From an uncultured Ruminococcus sp. (GTDB lineage Bacteria > Bacillota > Clostridia > Oscillospirales > Acutalibacteraceae): DNA of 55,936 bases. The notes under the pieces are model-generated. The model saw nothing but the letters and a program-made list of their open reading frames with translations, made no database searches and was not told where the DNA came from. The stretch is from assembly GCA_902776185.1 (NCBI GenBank), contig CACYPH010000009.1, positions 1 to 55,936 of the forward strand, in the 5' to 3' direction. Of this stretch, positions 16,013 through 25,358 are shown piece after piece. Position numbers and translations under genes: made by a program. The first letter of the stretch is position 1, and each line of letters opens with the position of its first letter.

Positions 16013-17686
16013 TTATTCTACGCTGATGATGTAGTAGTAGATCGGCTGGTCGCCCTTGATGTAGGTGATGTCGACCTGATCGGAGAACTTATCCTCGAGC
16101 ATTTCGACCGCTTCTGCGGCGTCTTCCTCGGAGATACCCTCGCCGGAGATCAGGGTAACAAAGGACATATCCTTGTCGATCATGGACTTCGCGAGCTTTA
16201 AGAGCGCCTTGTTCGGGCTGGAAGAGGTGACGGTCAGCTTGCCGTTATCCAAGCCGATGATATCGCCCTCTTTGATCTTCTTGGAGCCGAACTCGGAATC
16301 GCGTGCGGCAAAGGTGATCTGACCGGTGGAAACGTTCTTCGCGGCGTTCATCATGTTCTCGACGTTGGTCTCGACGTCGCTGTCGGGATCGAAGACGAGC
16401 ATCGCGGAAAGTCCCTGAGGAATGGTGCGGGTCGGAACGATGATGACCTGTCTGTCCTCGGCAAGCGCGACGGTCTGCTGAGCCGCCATGATGATGTTCT
16501 TGTTATTAGGTAGGACGAAGATCTTCTTCGCCGGGGTCGCCATGACAGCGGCGTAGATATCGTCGGTCGAGGGGTTCATGCTCTGACCGCCGGATACGAC
16601 GTTCTGACAGCCAAGCTCGTTGAAGAGGTTCGACAGGCCTTCGCCCGCGGCGACTGCGACAAAGCCGAACTCTTCGACAGGAGCGGCAAACTCGGGCTCG
16701 GCTTTCTTCTCCGCCTTCGCCTTTGCTTTTTCGTTCTCAGCCTTGGCGGTCTCGTGCTGTTCGCGCATATTTTCGACCTTGACGGTCAAGAGCGAACCAT
16801 AGGTAAGACCTCTCTGCAGTGCGTCGCCGGGCTGTTCGGTATGGACGTGGACCTTGATGATCTCGTCATCGGCTACCATAACGATGCTGTCGCCGATGGT
16901 CTCAAGGAATAATCTCAGTTCGTTGGGGTCGGTCTCGATCTCGGGATCTCTGCCGACGATAAATTCGGTACAATAGGTAAAGTTGATGACCGCGTCGAAT
17001 TCAGCCGCCGCGGAGCGGAAGAAATCATCGGAGGTATCGTCGCCGACAACAGAGTCGGATTCCTCATACTCGACGACAACGCCGTCGCGGATCACGGAGA
17101 GCATACCCTCGAAGATGGTCAGGATACCCTTGCCGCCTGCGTCGACGACGCCGGCTTTCTTGAGTACGGGGAGCATCTTGGGCGTCTGCTCGAGCGCATC
17201 GGCTGCAGCGTCACAGACGATCTCCCACAGAACTGCGGGGTCGTCCTCGGTCTCGAGCGCCTCGAGACCCGCCTCGTAACCCATGCGGGCAACGGTCAGG
17301 ATGGTACCCTCGGTAGGCTTTGTGACAGCGTTATACGCCGCCTCGACACCCAGGCCCAGCGCGTGGATCATATCCTCGCCGGAAGCCTCAGCCTTGCCCT
17401 CAAGTCCCTTGGAGATGCCGCGGAACAGCAGAGAGGTGATGACGCCGGAGTTGCCGCGCGCGCCGCGCAGCATCGCAGAAGCCGTCTTATGGGCGACGGT
17501 CGCGACGTCTGCCGCTTCCATAGCCTTCAAAGCGTCGGCTGCGGCAACGATAGTCATCGACATATTGGTACCTGTATCGCCGTCCGGAACAGGGAAAATA
17601 TTGAGGTCGTTGATACGCGCCTTAATAGAAACAATATTATTAGCGCCGGAAATAATCGACTGTTTGAGAGTTTCACCGTTTATCAT
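16013..17686 (-). CDS. DAK2 domain protein (YloV/FakA-type kinase)
   Basis: A 557-residue protein of the YloV/FakA family. FakA phosphorylates fatty acids held by a FakB (DegV) partner. The N-terminal DAK2 nucleotide-binding domain has NIFPVPDGDTGTNM and LRGARGNSGVITS; the middle and C-terminal domains (IFVLPNNKNIIMAAQQT, LAxSMIDKD) complete the family pattern. A Lys/Glu/Ala-rich linker separates the halves. The ATG at 17686 has AAAGGA 11 bases upstream; an in-frame GTG lies 9 bases before it. No Asp23-type small gene precedes it. Here it could act in fatty-acid incorporation, which would suit the branched-acid locus, but that is inference. Confidence 0.88.
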   Translation of the reverse strand: MINGETLKQSIISGANNIVSIKARINDLNIFPVPDGDTGTNMSMTIVAAADALKAMEAADVATVAHKTASAMLRGARGNSGVITSLLFRGISKGLEGKAEASGEDMIHALGLGVEAAYNAVTKPTEGTILTVARMGYEAGLEALETEDDPAVLWEIVCDAAADALEQTPKMLPVLKKAGVVDAGGKGILTIFEGMLSVIRDGVVVEYEESDSVVGDDTSDDFFRSAAAEFDAVINFTYCTEFIVGRDPEIETDPNELRLFLETIGDSIVMVADDEIIKVHVHTEQPGDALQRGLTYGSLLTVKVENMREQHETAKAENEKAKAKAEKKAEPEFAAPVEEFGFVAVAAGEGLSNLFNELGCQNVVSGGQSMNPSTDDIYAAVMATPAKKIFVLPNNKNIIMAAQQTVALAEDRQVIIVPTRTIPQGLSAMLVFDPDSDVETNVENMMNAAKNVSTGQITFAARDSEFGSKKIKEGDIIGLDNGKLTVTSSSPNKALLKLAKSMIDKDMSFVTLISGEGISEEDAAEAVEMLEDKFSDQVDITYIKGDQPIYYYIISVE

Positions 17687-17730
17687 GGTAAACACATCCT
17701 TTGCGTGAGCATTATTACAGAATTAACCAT

Positions 17731-17759
17731 ATTATACATCAAAAGTTACAATTTAGCAA
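17731..17759 (-). promoter_or_regulatory. Sigma-A promoter of the DAK2 gene
   Basis: Minus-strand TTGCTA, 17 bases, TATAAT, 45 bases before the start codon. Confidence 0.75.
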
Positions 17760-17795
17760 CATTTTTCTGTACAAAAAAGAATTACAAAATGCAGA

Positions 17796-18569
17796 TTATC
17801 TTAGTTCATATGACGTAGCTGAGGTACATTTTCCGGTCGCGTTGTCGATATCAAAGAGCGTGCAGTTCATTTTACAGGCGCTTTTCTCCAGTTCGAAGCG
17901 CGCGGGGAGCTTCGTCAAAAAGCGGTTGATGATGATGTCCTTCTTGACGCCCAGCACCGAATCGATCGCGCCGGTCATGCCGAGGTCGGTGATATATCCG
18001 GTCCCGCCGGGCAGCACCTCTGCGTCGGCGGTCATGACATGGGTATGCGTGCCGAATACCGCGCTGACCTTGCCGTCGAGGAACAGTCCCATCGCGCGTT
18101 TTTCGCTGGTCGCTTCGGCGTGGAAGTCCAGCAGGACGATCTTGGAATCGAGCGTCGGCAGTAGGCGTTCGATCGCCGAAAAAGGATTGTCCAAATGGGC
18201 GTCGATCGACTCCTGACCCATGAGGTTGATGACCGTGACCTGTGCATAGCCCATATCGACGGTGCACATCCCCTTGCCGGGAGTTGTCGCAGAGGGAAAA
18301 TTCATCGGGCGGATGATGTAGGGGTTCTCGTCAAGATAAGAGTAGACCTCCGCCCTGCGGAAGCTGTGGTTGCCCAGCGTGATGACGTCCGCTCCCGAGG
18401 TGAAGAGGTGATCGGCAGATCGCGGGGTGATGCCGTTGCCGTCGGCGGAATTCTCGCCGTTGACGATGGTCAGATCGACCTTGTGGAGTTTTTTGAAAGC
18501 CGGCAGATGGGAGCGCAGGAATTCGCAGCCCGCACTGCCGACGACATCGCCGATACATAGAATACGCAC
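17796..18569 (-). CDS. ymdB: YmdB-type metallophosphoesterase
   Basis: A 257-residue TIGR00282/YmdB family protein. YmdB of Bacillus cleaves 2',3'-cyclic nucleotides and affects development. Motifs: RILCIGDVVGSAG at the start, NGENSADGNGITP, TLGNHSF, DFHAEATSEK, and FGTHTHV with DLGMTG after it. The start is the GTG at 18569, with GGAAGGAAG upstream; a longer frame begins inside the transposon-like element. That element ends 22 bases before the GTG, so it must have displaced or replaced the promoter region. Confidence 0.94.
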   Translation of the reverse strand: MRILCIGDVVGSAGCEFLRSHLPAFKKLHKVDLTIVNGENSADGNGITPRSADHLFTSGADVITLGNHSFRRAEVYSYLDENPYIIRPMNFPSATTPGKGMCTVDMGYAQVTVINLMGQESIDAHLDNPFSAIERLLPTLDSKIVLLDFHAEATSEKRAMGLFLDGKVSAVFGTHTHVMTADAEVLPGGTGYITDLGMTGAIDSVLGVKKDIIINRFLTKLPARFELEKSACKMNCTLFDIDNATGKCTSATSYELR

Positions 18570-18591
18570 GTTTTTTCTTCCTTCCGTTTTA

Positions 18592-18753
18592 GGCAATACC
18601 GCATAATTCAGGTGTGCGGTATTGCGCCGTCAGATTTTTCGTCAGTGTGTACAAACAATCAGCTCGCATACTGACGTATGGGTGCTGATTTTTGGGCACA
18701 ATGTCGGAATAATATGCAAGCAAGGCGTACGCCACGAATTCTGCGGTGTTGCC
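18592..18753. mobile_element. MITE-like element with 18-bp inverted ends
   Basis: The ends are inverted copies: GGCAATACCGCATAATTC at left and GAATTCTGCGGTGTTGCC at right (16 of 18 match). TA stands directly outside both ends (18590-18591 and 18754-18755), the target duplication of Tc1/mariner-IS630-type elements. An internal inverted TGCGGTATTGC (18615-18625) can also pair with the left end. It holds no gene. Confidence 0.75.
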
Positions 18754-18800
18754 TATAATCAGTATTGCATTATATCACAAAGGCGCGAAAAAAACAATAT

Positions 18801-19976
18801 CTATTCCGTGCCGATCTTCTCCTGAACGGCGATATCCTCGGTGCAGGTATAATCCGCGCTCAGGGTATATCCGTCGTCGGACGCGGTGAAATGATAATCG
18901 CGCTTTGTGACCGTGCAGTCGCTGAGCGTAAACACTTCGTAAAGGCGGGCTTCTTTAAATAATAATTCTTTTGCGGAATTATCGTCGAGCGATACCTCTC
19001 GCAGTTCTATTGCGTACAGATTGCGCCTGAATAGTGACAGCGGCAGGGTGACGTCTAGCGGCGCAGGAGATGCGGCGGTCTCGTCAGTGAGGACGTCGAC
19101 GGTGCTGACACTGCCGACAGTCAGGGGCAGCTTTAACCCGAACACATCTGCCGTCAGGCGCTGTTTGACCTCGCCGGTCGGATGGTAGGTCATGACGGTT
19201 TTCGGGATCGTGAACGATGTATGGTAATCCGTTTCGGCGAGGACGACAGCCTTTGCGTGTACCAATCTCACGCCGCCGAGCTGATCGTCCATGACGCCGC
19301 TGACGACGACCTGACCGGTGACGACGCCCGAGCCTTCTTTGAGAGTCGTTCTGCCCTGCTCGGCGTCGATACGGATGATCCTGCCGTCGCGCCGCGCCTT
19401 CACGTTGCACGGCTCAACGATGCTTTCTACCTTGGGCGAGGGGCTCTCCTCCTTGATTTCGACAGACACATAAGAGCCGGTGATATTGACCGCCATCCAG
19501 CCGACGCGACGATCCGAGAGCATGATCGATCGGCTGACGCCGGTATCGTCGATCATCGGTCGGAATGCGCCGACGGATACGCCGTTTTCCCGAAGCAGGG
19601 AACGCATTTCGCTCTCGCTGATCGTGTCAAGTCCCGTGATATCGATGCTCCAGATGAACAGCGACATCACGAATACCGTGATCACGAATGCCGCCGCGCC
19701 GAAAATCAGTCCGGTGCGGTCGCTGTAGCGGCGCAGCAGCATCGGAAGACCTTTGCGGTCACGCACTCTCAGGCATACGCCTGATTTGCGCGCATATCGC
19801 CTGATATCGCGATAGTCGCGCATATACATACAGGCGGTCATCTCGCCGTCCCTGCGCTCGACGCTCCACAGCCTCAGTCGGTTATGCAGGGCGATATTGA
19901 TGAATCGTTCGGGGTATCTGCCGCGCACGGTAAAGCAGACATAGCCCCTGAGATATCGTAACAGGTTCAGTAACAC
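18801..19976 (-). CDS. yqfD: Sporulation protein YqfD
   Basis: A 391-residue protein of the YqfD (SpoIV-like) sporulation family: short basic N-terminal domain, a membrane segment (TGLIFGAAAFVITVFVMSLF, about residues 88-107) followed by the conserved WSIDITG, and a long outer part. In B. subtilis yqfD is sigma-E dependent and its loss impairs sporulation. The GTG at 19976 is taken as start because AGGAGGGGCGCC lies directly before it. Pairs with yqfC, 10 bases upstream. Confidence 0.9.
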   Translation of the reverse strand: MLLNLLRYLRGYVCFTVRGRYPERFINIALHNRLRLWSVERRDGEMTACMYMRDYRDIRRYARKSGVCLRVRDRKGLPMLLRRYSDRTGLIFGAAAFVITVFVMSLFIWSIDITGLDTISESEMRSLLRENGVSVGAFRPMIDDTGVSRSIMLSDRRVGWMAVNITGSYVSVEIKEESPSPKVESIVEPCNVKARRDGRIIRIDAEQGRTTLKEGSGVVTGQVVVSGVMDDQLGGVRLVHAKAVVLAETDYHTSFTIPKTVMTYHPTGEVKQRLTADVFGLKLPLTVGSVSTVDVLTDETAASPAPLDVTLPLSLFRRNLYAIELREVSLDDNSAKELLFKEARLYEVFTLSDCTVTKRDYHFTASDDGYTLSADYTCTEDIAVQEKIGTE

Positions 19977-19986
19977 GGCGCCCCTC

Positions 19987-20250
19987 CTAAATGATGAATT
20001 CCACATTGGTGATGAATCCCACAATGATCAGCGACGAATCCGAGATACAGCGCAGGTTCAGCCCGCGGCCGGAGAGCGAGATCACCATGCCGTCGGTATT
20101 GACGCGGATACAGTCGGTAGAATATTCCAGCACGCCGCGACTGCCCTCGATCACGACCTCGCGGTTGCCGGAAAACTCGATACACGGCTGGTTGTTCATC
20201 GGCGGCAGTTCATAGAGGCGGCGCTTTTTTTGTTGATTATTTTTTGACAT
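19987..20250 (-). CDS. yqfC: Sporulation protein YqfC (YabP/YqfC family)
   Basis: An 87-residue YabP/YqfC-like protein with the characteristic REVVIEGSRGVLEYSTDCIR and GLNLRCISDSSLIIVG segments (each given in part). Start at the ATG 20250 with AGGTGATTCT upstream. It is the first gene of the yqfC-yqfD operon, a conserved sporulation pair, and supports an endospore-forming lineage. Confidence 0.9.
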   Translation of the reverse strand: MSKNNQQKKRRLYELPPMNNQPCIEFSGNREVVIEGSRGVLEYSTDCIRVNTDGMVISLSGRGLNLRCISDSSLIIVGFITNVEFII

Positions 20251-20269
20251 AGAATCACCTGTATATGTT

Positions 20270-21388
20270 ATGAGGGCGGCGGCATATATATTATCGGTGA
20301 TTCGTTTGAAAATCAGAGAATTATTCCAAAAAGGAAATATTATTATCAAGTTAGCCGCGGCGATCGGCGGGATCTATATTGCGCTCAGGTTCAATGAGGA
20401 ATGCACCCGCGGAATGGAAAAAGGGATCGGATTCTGTCTGGAGGTGCTGATCCCGTCGCTGTTCTTCTTCATGGTGATCGCGGCGTATCTGGTACAAAGC
20501 GGGATCTGTGAATTCCTCTGCCGACCGCTCAAAGGGCTATCGCGGATGCTGTTTCGCCTGCCCCCTCAGGCGACGGCGGTGATCCTGCTGAGCATGATCG
20601 GCGGGTATCCGGTCGGGGCGTCCTGCGCGGCGATCATGGCAGACGAGGGACAGCTAAGCCCCTCTCAGGCGGCAAAAACCGCTTATATCGCGGTGGCGGC
20701 AGGTCCGGGATTCCTGATCAATTACATCGGCACGGCACTGCTCGGCAATCCGCAGGCGGGGTATGTTCTCTTAGGAGCGCAGATCGCCGCGGTGATCGTG
20801 ACGGGGATCATCGTCGGACATACAGTGAAAAGCGAGCCTCTCGCCCACTCTGTCGGGCGGAAAAAGGTCGGCGGGAATCTGCTGGTCGGCGCGGTACAAA
20901 ATGCCGCGCGGAGTGCGTTCGGGATGTGCGCGATGGTGATCGTCTTCTGCGCGCTGGGCGAGGTGGTCGATGCGGTGATTCCCTCAAAACAGGTCTGCGA
21001 TATTGCCTCGGCAATGTTGGAGATCACGAACGGATGCAATCGCATCAGCGGTATTGTGCCGCTGTATGTCACCGCGTTCTTTGTCGGATTCGGCGGGTTA
21101 TCGGTGCATTTTCAGATTTTCTCATTACTCGGGAAAGTCCCGCTGAAAAAGACTTTATTTTTCTTATTCAGAATAATAGAGGGTATAATCGCCGCCGCGG
21201 CGACATATATATACCTTATGGTCACGCCGACGGCGACAACGGTTTTTCGCTCTGTCGATACCGTGCCCTCAGCCGCGCGGTCGGCAACGCTCGCGGGTTC
21301 GGCGGCGCTGGTAATCTCGTCGCTCTTATTCGTCGGCTCAATGGCAAACAAATCGGTTCTGAAACATGCAGAGATCAATCGGAGGTAA
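20270..21388 (+). CDS. ylbJ: YlbJ-like sporulation integral membrane protein
   Basis: A 372-residue protein with about eight membrane segments and nucleoside-recognition (Gate) type repeats: VLIPSLFFFMVIAAYLV, LLSMIGGYPVGASCAAIMAD (family signature GGYPVGA), AAGPGFLINYIG, and FFVGFGGLSVHFQ (signature GFGGxSVxxQ). YlbJ is needed for normal spores in B. subtilis. The start is uncertain: ATG 20270 lacks a ribosome site, and GTG or TTG codons 10-13 codons later are possible. Divergent from yqfC with only 19 bases between ATGs, and 3 bases before asnB. Confidence 0.85.
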   Translation: MRAAAYILSVIRLKIRELFQKGNIIIKLAAAIGGIYIALRFNEECTRGMEKGIGFCLEVLIPSLFFFMVIAAYLVQSGICEFLCRPLKGLSRMLFRLPPQATAVILLSMIGGYPVGASCAAIMADEGQLSPSQAAKTAYIAVAAGPGFLINYIGTALLGNPQAGYVLLGAQIAAVIVTGIIVGHTVKSEPLAHSVGRKKVGGNLLVGAVQNAARSAFGMCAMVIVFCALGEVVDAVIPSKQVCDIASAMLEITNGCNRISGIVPLYVTAFFVGFGGLSVHFQIFSLLGKVPLKKTLFFLFRIIEGIIAAAATYIYLMVTPTATTVFRSVDTVPSAARSATLAGSAALVISSLLFVGSMANKSVLKHAEINRR

Positions 21389-21391
21389 GAT

Positions 21392-23230
21392 ATGTGCGGA
21401 ATAGCGGGATGGTTTGATAACCAAAAGGATCTCAGAGAACAGCGGGAAACGCTCGCAGAAATGTCGTCGCAGTTAAGGCGGCGCGGTCCGGATGAACACG
21501 GCGAGTATATCAAAAGGAACTGCGCGCTGCTGCATCGGCGGCTGGCGGTCATCGACCCTGAGAACGGTCAGCAGCCGATGAGCACCCTGTATCTCGGAGA
21601 GAAATACACTATCGTCTACAACGGCGAGCTGTACAACACCGAGGAGCTGCGGCTGGAGCTGATGGTCGCAGGGTTCAGCTTTTCGACCCACAGCGACACG
21701 GAGGTACTGCTCAAAGCCTACTGCTACTATAAAGAAGCGTGTGTCAGCAAGCTCAACGGGATCTACGCCTTCGCGGTGTATGAGGAAACAGCAGGTCGGC
21801 TGTTCCTCTGCCGCGACAGGATCGGCGTCAAGCCGCTGTTCTATCATCTGTATAACGACGGCATCATCTTCGGCTCGGAGATCAAGGCGATCCTGAAAAG
21901 CGGTCAGATCAAGCCCGCGGTGGACGAGGAGGGCTTGATGGAGCTGTTCTTCCTCGGTCCCGCCAGAACGCCCGGCAGCGGGATCATCAAGGGGATCAGC
22001 GAGCTGCTGCCGGGTCAATACGCGATCTATGACGGCAAAACGCTGACAGCGCGCCGCTACTATACATTGGTCGCGCGCGAGCACGAGGATAACGAACAGG
22101 AAACGATCGCTAAAATGCGGTATCTGCTGACAGACGCGATCGAGCGGCAGTTGGTGACGGATGTACCGATGTGCTTTTTCCTCTCGGGAGGGCTGGATTC
22201 GAGCATCATTTGTCAGACAGCGGCAAATTTCCGTAGAAGAAATAATCAACCCCACATCCATACTTATTCCGTCGAATACCGCGACAACAAGGAATACTTT
22301 CAGGCGAGCCTGTTCCAGCCGAATGCGGACTATGATTATATCAAGCTGATGGTAGACAGTACAGAGTCGCACCATCACGAGGTCATCCTCGATAACGAGG
22401 AGCTGATGTACGCGCTGTATCCGTCGGTAACGGCGCGAGATCTGCCGGGGTATGTGGATATCGATTCGTCGCTGTTGCTGTTCTGCCGCGAGATCAAGCG
22501 GGATTTCACCGTTGCGTTATCCGGCGAATGTGCCGACGAATTATTCGGCGGGTATCCGTGGTATCACAATCACGAGATCTTATTCGAGGACTGTTTTCCG
22601 TGGTCAAGGGAGCAGGAGATCCGCCGACAGGTGCTGAGAAGCGGACTTCTTCCCCGCGGCGAGGAATACGTAAAACAGCGGTATCTGGACACGATCCACG
22701 GGGTCGATACCTTACCGCAGGACAGTCCGATCGACAAAAGAATGCGGGAGATGTTCGCGCTGAACTTCTACTGGTTCATGCAATGCCTGCTGGAGCGCAA
22801 GGATCGCTGTTCGATGTACTCGGGGCTGGAGGTCAGGGTACCGTTCTGCGATATGCGGCTGGTCGACTACGCCTACAATATGCCGTGGGAGCTGAAAGCC
22901 TTGAACGGACGCGAAAAGGGGATCATCCGCAAGGCGTTTGAGGATCGTCTGCCGCATGACATCGTCTACCGCAAAAAGAGCCCTTATCCCAAGACACACA
23001 ATCCGGTCTACATGAGGCTGTGCAGTGAAAAGGTGCGGGAGATCCTCGGCGACAAATCGCGCAGGATCAACGGCTTGCTGTCAAAGGAAGGGGTCGAGGA
23101 CATTATGGAGCATCCCGATCAGCTCAAATCGCCGTGGTACGGTCAGCTGATGAAAGCGCCGCAGATCATGGCGTATATCATCGAGCTGGATCACTGGCTG
23201 GAGAGCTACGAGGTGGAAATTTTGGTTTAG
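21392..23230 (+). CDS. asnB: Asparagine synthase (glutamine-hydrolysing)
   Basis: Makes asparagine from aspartate, glutamine and ATP. The 612 residues have the N-terminal Ntn glutaminase domain starting with Cys2 (MCGIAGWFD), RRGPDEHG, and YNGELYN, then the synthetase domain with the pyrophosphate loop LSGGLDSSII and SGECADELFGGY. Length fits AsnB. ATG preceded by GGAGGTAAGAT, 3 bases after ylbJ, so likely co-transcribed with it. Confidence 0.95.
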   Translation: MCGIAGWFDNQKDLREQRETLAEMSSQLRRRGPDEHGEYIKRNCALLHRRLAVIDPENGQQPMSTLYLGEKYTIVYNGELYNTEELRLELMVAGFSFSTHSDTEVLLKAYCYYKEACVSKLNGIYAFAVYEETAGRLFLCRDRIGVKPLFYHLYNDGIIFGSEIKAILKSGQIKPAVDEEGLMELFFLGPARTPGSGIIKGISELLPGQYAIYDGKTLTARRYYTLVAREHEDNEQETIAKMRYLLTDAIERQLVTDVPMCFFLSGGLDSSIICQTAANFRRRNNQPHIHTYSVEYRDNKEYFQASLFQPNADYDYIKLMVDSTESHHHEVILDNEELMYALYPSVTARDLPGYVDIDSSLLLFCREIKRDFTVALSGECADELFGGYPWYHNHEILFEDCFPWSREQEIRRQVLRSGLLPRGEEYVKQRYLDTIHGVDTLPQDSPIDKRMREMFALNFYWFMQCLLERKDRCSMYSGLEVRVPFCDMRLVDYAYNMPWELKALNGREKGIIRKAFEDRLPHDIVYRKKSPYPKTHNPVYMRLCSEKVREILGDKSRRINGLLSKEGVEDIMEHPDQLKSPWYGQLMKAPQIMAYIIELDHWLESYEVEILV

Positions 23231-23320
23231 GGAGGAGTTAGAAGTGAGGAGTGAGGAGTTGATTGGATATCGAGGTTTGATTTGTTTCGCAGAAAGATAG
23301 CGCTGAAAGAAAGGCTTGAC

Positions 23321-23343
23321 GGGCGACCGATGGTCGCCCCTAC
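23321..23343. repeat. Palindromic repeat, CCCCTAC type
   Basis: Stem GGGCGACC-gat-GGTCGCCC followed by CTAC. A sister with different arms but the same ending (GGGAGGA-gcaag-TCCCTCCC then CTAC) is at 43002-43024. The rest of 23231-23493 is a GTGAGGAG-type simple repeat and an AT-rich stretch without a gene. Confidence 0.55.
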
Positions 23344-23493
23344 GGCAGAATCCTTCACAGACTGTTCACAGTTTTTACCATTTGTCATAGAATGTTAATA
23401 AATCGGTCATTTTTTGTTGATGTAACCGTCAAATTTATCTGTTAAGATATAGACACAGTCAAGATGAAATGATTTTTGAAAGGAAGTGGCAGA

Positions 23494-23997
23494 ATGAACG
23501 GCGTACAATACAGAAGCATGAGCGAGTACTTTTCGCAGACAAAAAAGCGTTCGACAACCGTAAAGGCGCTGCATGATGTTCTGCCGCTCGTCATGTACAT
23601 CTTTTACCCGGTACAGCTGGTCGCGCTGGCGATCAACGAGGGCTTAGGCAGCGAGGTGTTCCTGCGGTTCACACTGATCCCGCTTTGCACCTTTATCCTC
23701 GTCACCGTCCTGCGCGCGATCATCAACGCCCAGCGTCCGTATGAAAAATACAACTACACACCCGTTGTCCATAAGGAAACCAAGGGTAAGAGCTTTCCCT
23801 CACGACACACGGTGTCCGCCTTTATCATCGCGATGGCGTTCATGTATATCCAGTCGACGCTCGGCATCATCATGCTGACGGTCGCCGCAGCGATCGCCGT
23901 GATCCGCGTACTCTCCGGCGTACACTTCATCCGCGACGTCGTCAGCGGCGCCGCGATCGGCGTGATCGTCGGCGTTCTCGGATTCTTCGTATTCTGA
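23494..23997 (+). CDS. PAP2-family phosphatase
   Basis: A 167-residue membrane phosphatase of the PAP2 superfamily, usually acting on lipid phosphates. Motifs: RAIINAQRPYEKY (KxxxxxxRP region), SFPSRHTVSAF (PSGH region, with Arg as often seen in this subgroup) and RVLSGVHFIRDVVSG (SRxxxxxHxxxD region). Four to five membrane segments. ATG at 23494 with AAAGGAAG upstream. Ended by a strong terminator. Confidence 0.88.
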   Translation: MNGVQYRSMSEYFSQTKKRSTTVKALHDVLPLVMYIFYPVQLVALAINEGLGSEVFLRFTLIPLCTFILVTVLRAIINAQRPYEKYNYTPVVHKETKGKSFPSRHTVSAFIIAMAFMYIQSTLGIIMLTVAAAIAVIRVLSGVHFIRDVVSGAAIGVIVGVLGFFVF

Positions 23998-24050
23998 TCA
24001 TTCCCAAACACATTTTTGCATTGTTTGTTTTCTTCATACTACTCCTCTGT

Positions 24051-24077
24051 AAGACCGCCCTCCCCCGGGCGGTTTTA
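24051..24077 (+). terminator. Terminator of the PAP2 gene
   Basis: ACCGCCC-tccccc-GGGCGGT followed by TTT. Confidence 0.75.
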
Positions 24078-24105
24078 CTTGTCTTACTATTCTTTTTATA
24101 CGAAA

Positions 24106-24130
24106 AGCCGCCTCCTTCACGGAAGCGGCT
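24106..24130 (-). terminator. Terminator of the flippase-like gene
   Basis: Minus-strand AGCCGC / GCGGCT stem followed by TTTTCG, 20 bases after the stop at 24151. Confidence 0.7.
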
Positions 24131-24150
24131 GTTGTGTTTGTGATGATTTT

Positions 24151-25248
24151 CTATTCAGTCTGAGAGATTTTCTTCTTATGCTCAGTGACCTTGACGCGGG
24201 TGTGGTGGATGAGGGTGACGATCCCGGCAAAGATCATCATCACATAAAAATTGATACCGCGGGTGGTGATCATCGTCGAGCTGAGCAGGACGTTGCTGCT
24301 GATAATCATGGAGAAAACGCTGTTGAAGATCGCTTCGCTCGCGCCGACAGCGCCGGGCAGCGGCACACAGTAGGCGCCGAACCAGCAGTATGCCTCGAGC
24401 GCGTAGACGTCCAGCACGTCGACCTTGGTACCCGCCAGCTCGGGGATGTTGTACATCGCGCCGTAAAATACCAGTACGCCGATAGAGATATAGGCGATGC
24501 GCTCCGCAAAGTTCAAGAGGAACGATGCAAGGAGCGCTTTCTTTTTATTACGGAGCAGGATCACGGACTTTTTGAAACGGGTGACCGATGCGTTGATCCT
24601 GCCGAGATATTCGCGTTTGTGCTTAACGATATGCAGAAAAGCGAGGATATTGATAAGCCATGTGGCGATCTTGATGACCGCTTTCTCGGAAATCATGATC
24701 AGCATATAAATGCTCAGCAATAAAAGCTGAACCAAGAGGCCTACGATGATACAGACCTTGACGACCCAAGATTCCAAATCAAAAAACAGCGAAGGCCGCA
24801 GGATAAAGGTGATCAGCGCCAAAGCGATCAGCGAAGCAGTATACATGAACAGGTTGACGGAGAGGATCGCCGTGGTATGCGAGATCGGGATGTCGTCCTT
24901 GACCATATAATACGCCGAGGCGGGCTGACCGCCGGTCGCAGAGGGAGTGATCGCGGAAAAGTAGATATCCGCGGAAGCGTAGGCATAATTGCGCGGCAGG
25001 CTTCTGCGATAGCCCAGTGCGCGGGACAATACGCTGATCGAGATGCCCTTGAACCCGATATTCATTATCATGCAGATGAACGCACCGATGAGGAACGGCA
25101 GGTGGATATCGCTGACGAAATCCATGAGGGAGTTGATGCCGAAGCCGTCGTTATTATTGAAGATAACAAAGAAGGTCACGCCGATCAAAGCGGCGAGCAC
25201 GCAGAAATTGATGATATTCTTGCGGAATGCGACCGCTTTTTTTCGCAT
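24151..25248 (-). CDS. Flippase-like membrane protein (LPG synthase TM family, UPF0104)
   Basis: A 365-residue protein with about eight membrane segments. It matches the membrane part of lysylphosphatidylglycerol synthases (MprF/YbhN type): ITPSATGGQPASAYYM and LEAYCWFGAYCVPLPGAVGA-like segments, the latter shown only in part. No aminoacyl-transferase domain is present, so it may be a stand-alone flippase-like protein. ATG at 25248 preceded by GGAGGGTGAATC; promoter just upstream. Substrate unknown. Confidence 0.85.
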   Translation of the reverse strand: MRKKAVAFRKNIINFCVLAALIGVTFFVIFNNNDGFGINSLMDFVSDIHLPFLIGAFICMIMNIGFKGISISVLSRALGYRRSLPRNYAYASADIYFSAITPSATGGQPASAYYMVKDDIPISHTTAILSVNLFMYTASLIALALITFILRPSLFFDLESWVVKVCIIVGLLVQLLLLSIYMLIMISEKAVIKIATWLINILAFLHIVKHKREYLGRINASVTRFKKSVILLRNKKKALLASFLLNFAERIAYISIGVLVFYGAMYNIPELAGTKVDVLDVYALEAYCWFGAYCVPLPGAVGASEAIFNSVFSMIISSNVLLSSTMITTRGINFYVMMIFAGIVTLIHHTRVKVTEHKKKISQTE

Positions 25249-25284
25249 GATTCACCCTCCTTTATATTCCTCATAGTTATCTAT

Positions 25285-25313
25285 ATTTTACCCTAAACCG
25301 ACAGTACAGTCAA
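25285..25313 (-). promoter_or_regulatory. Sigma-A promoter of the flippase-like gene
   Basis: Minus-strand TTGACT, 17 bases, TAAAAT. Confidence 0.75.
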
Positions 25314-25358
25314 GTTACAATCAGTATGCGTCGGGTAACGCGATCGACAAATGAGAAA

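Noticed and set aside
23821-23990. PSRH instead of PSGH as a broken PAP2 site
   Set aside because: The Arg variant is common in this small PAP2 subgroup and the other motifs are intact.
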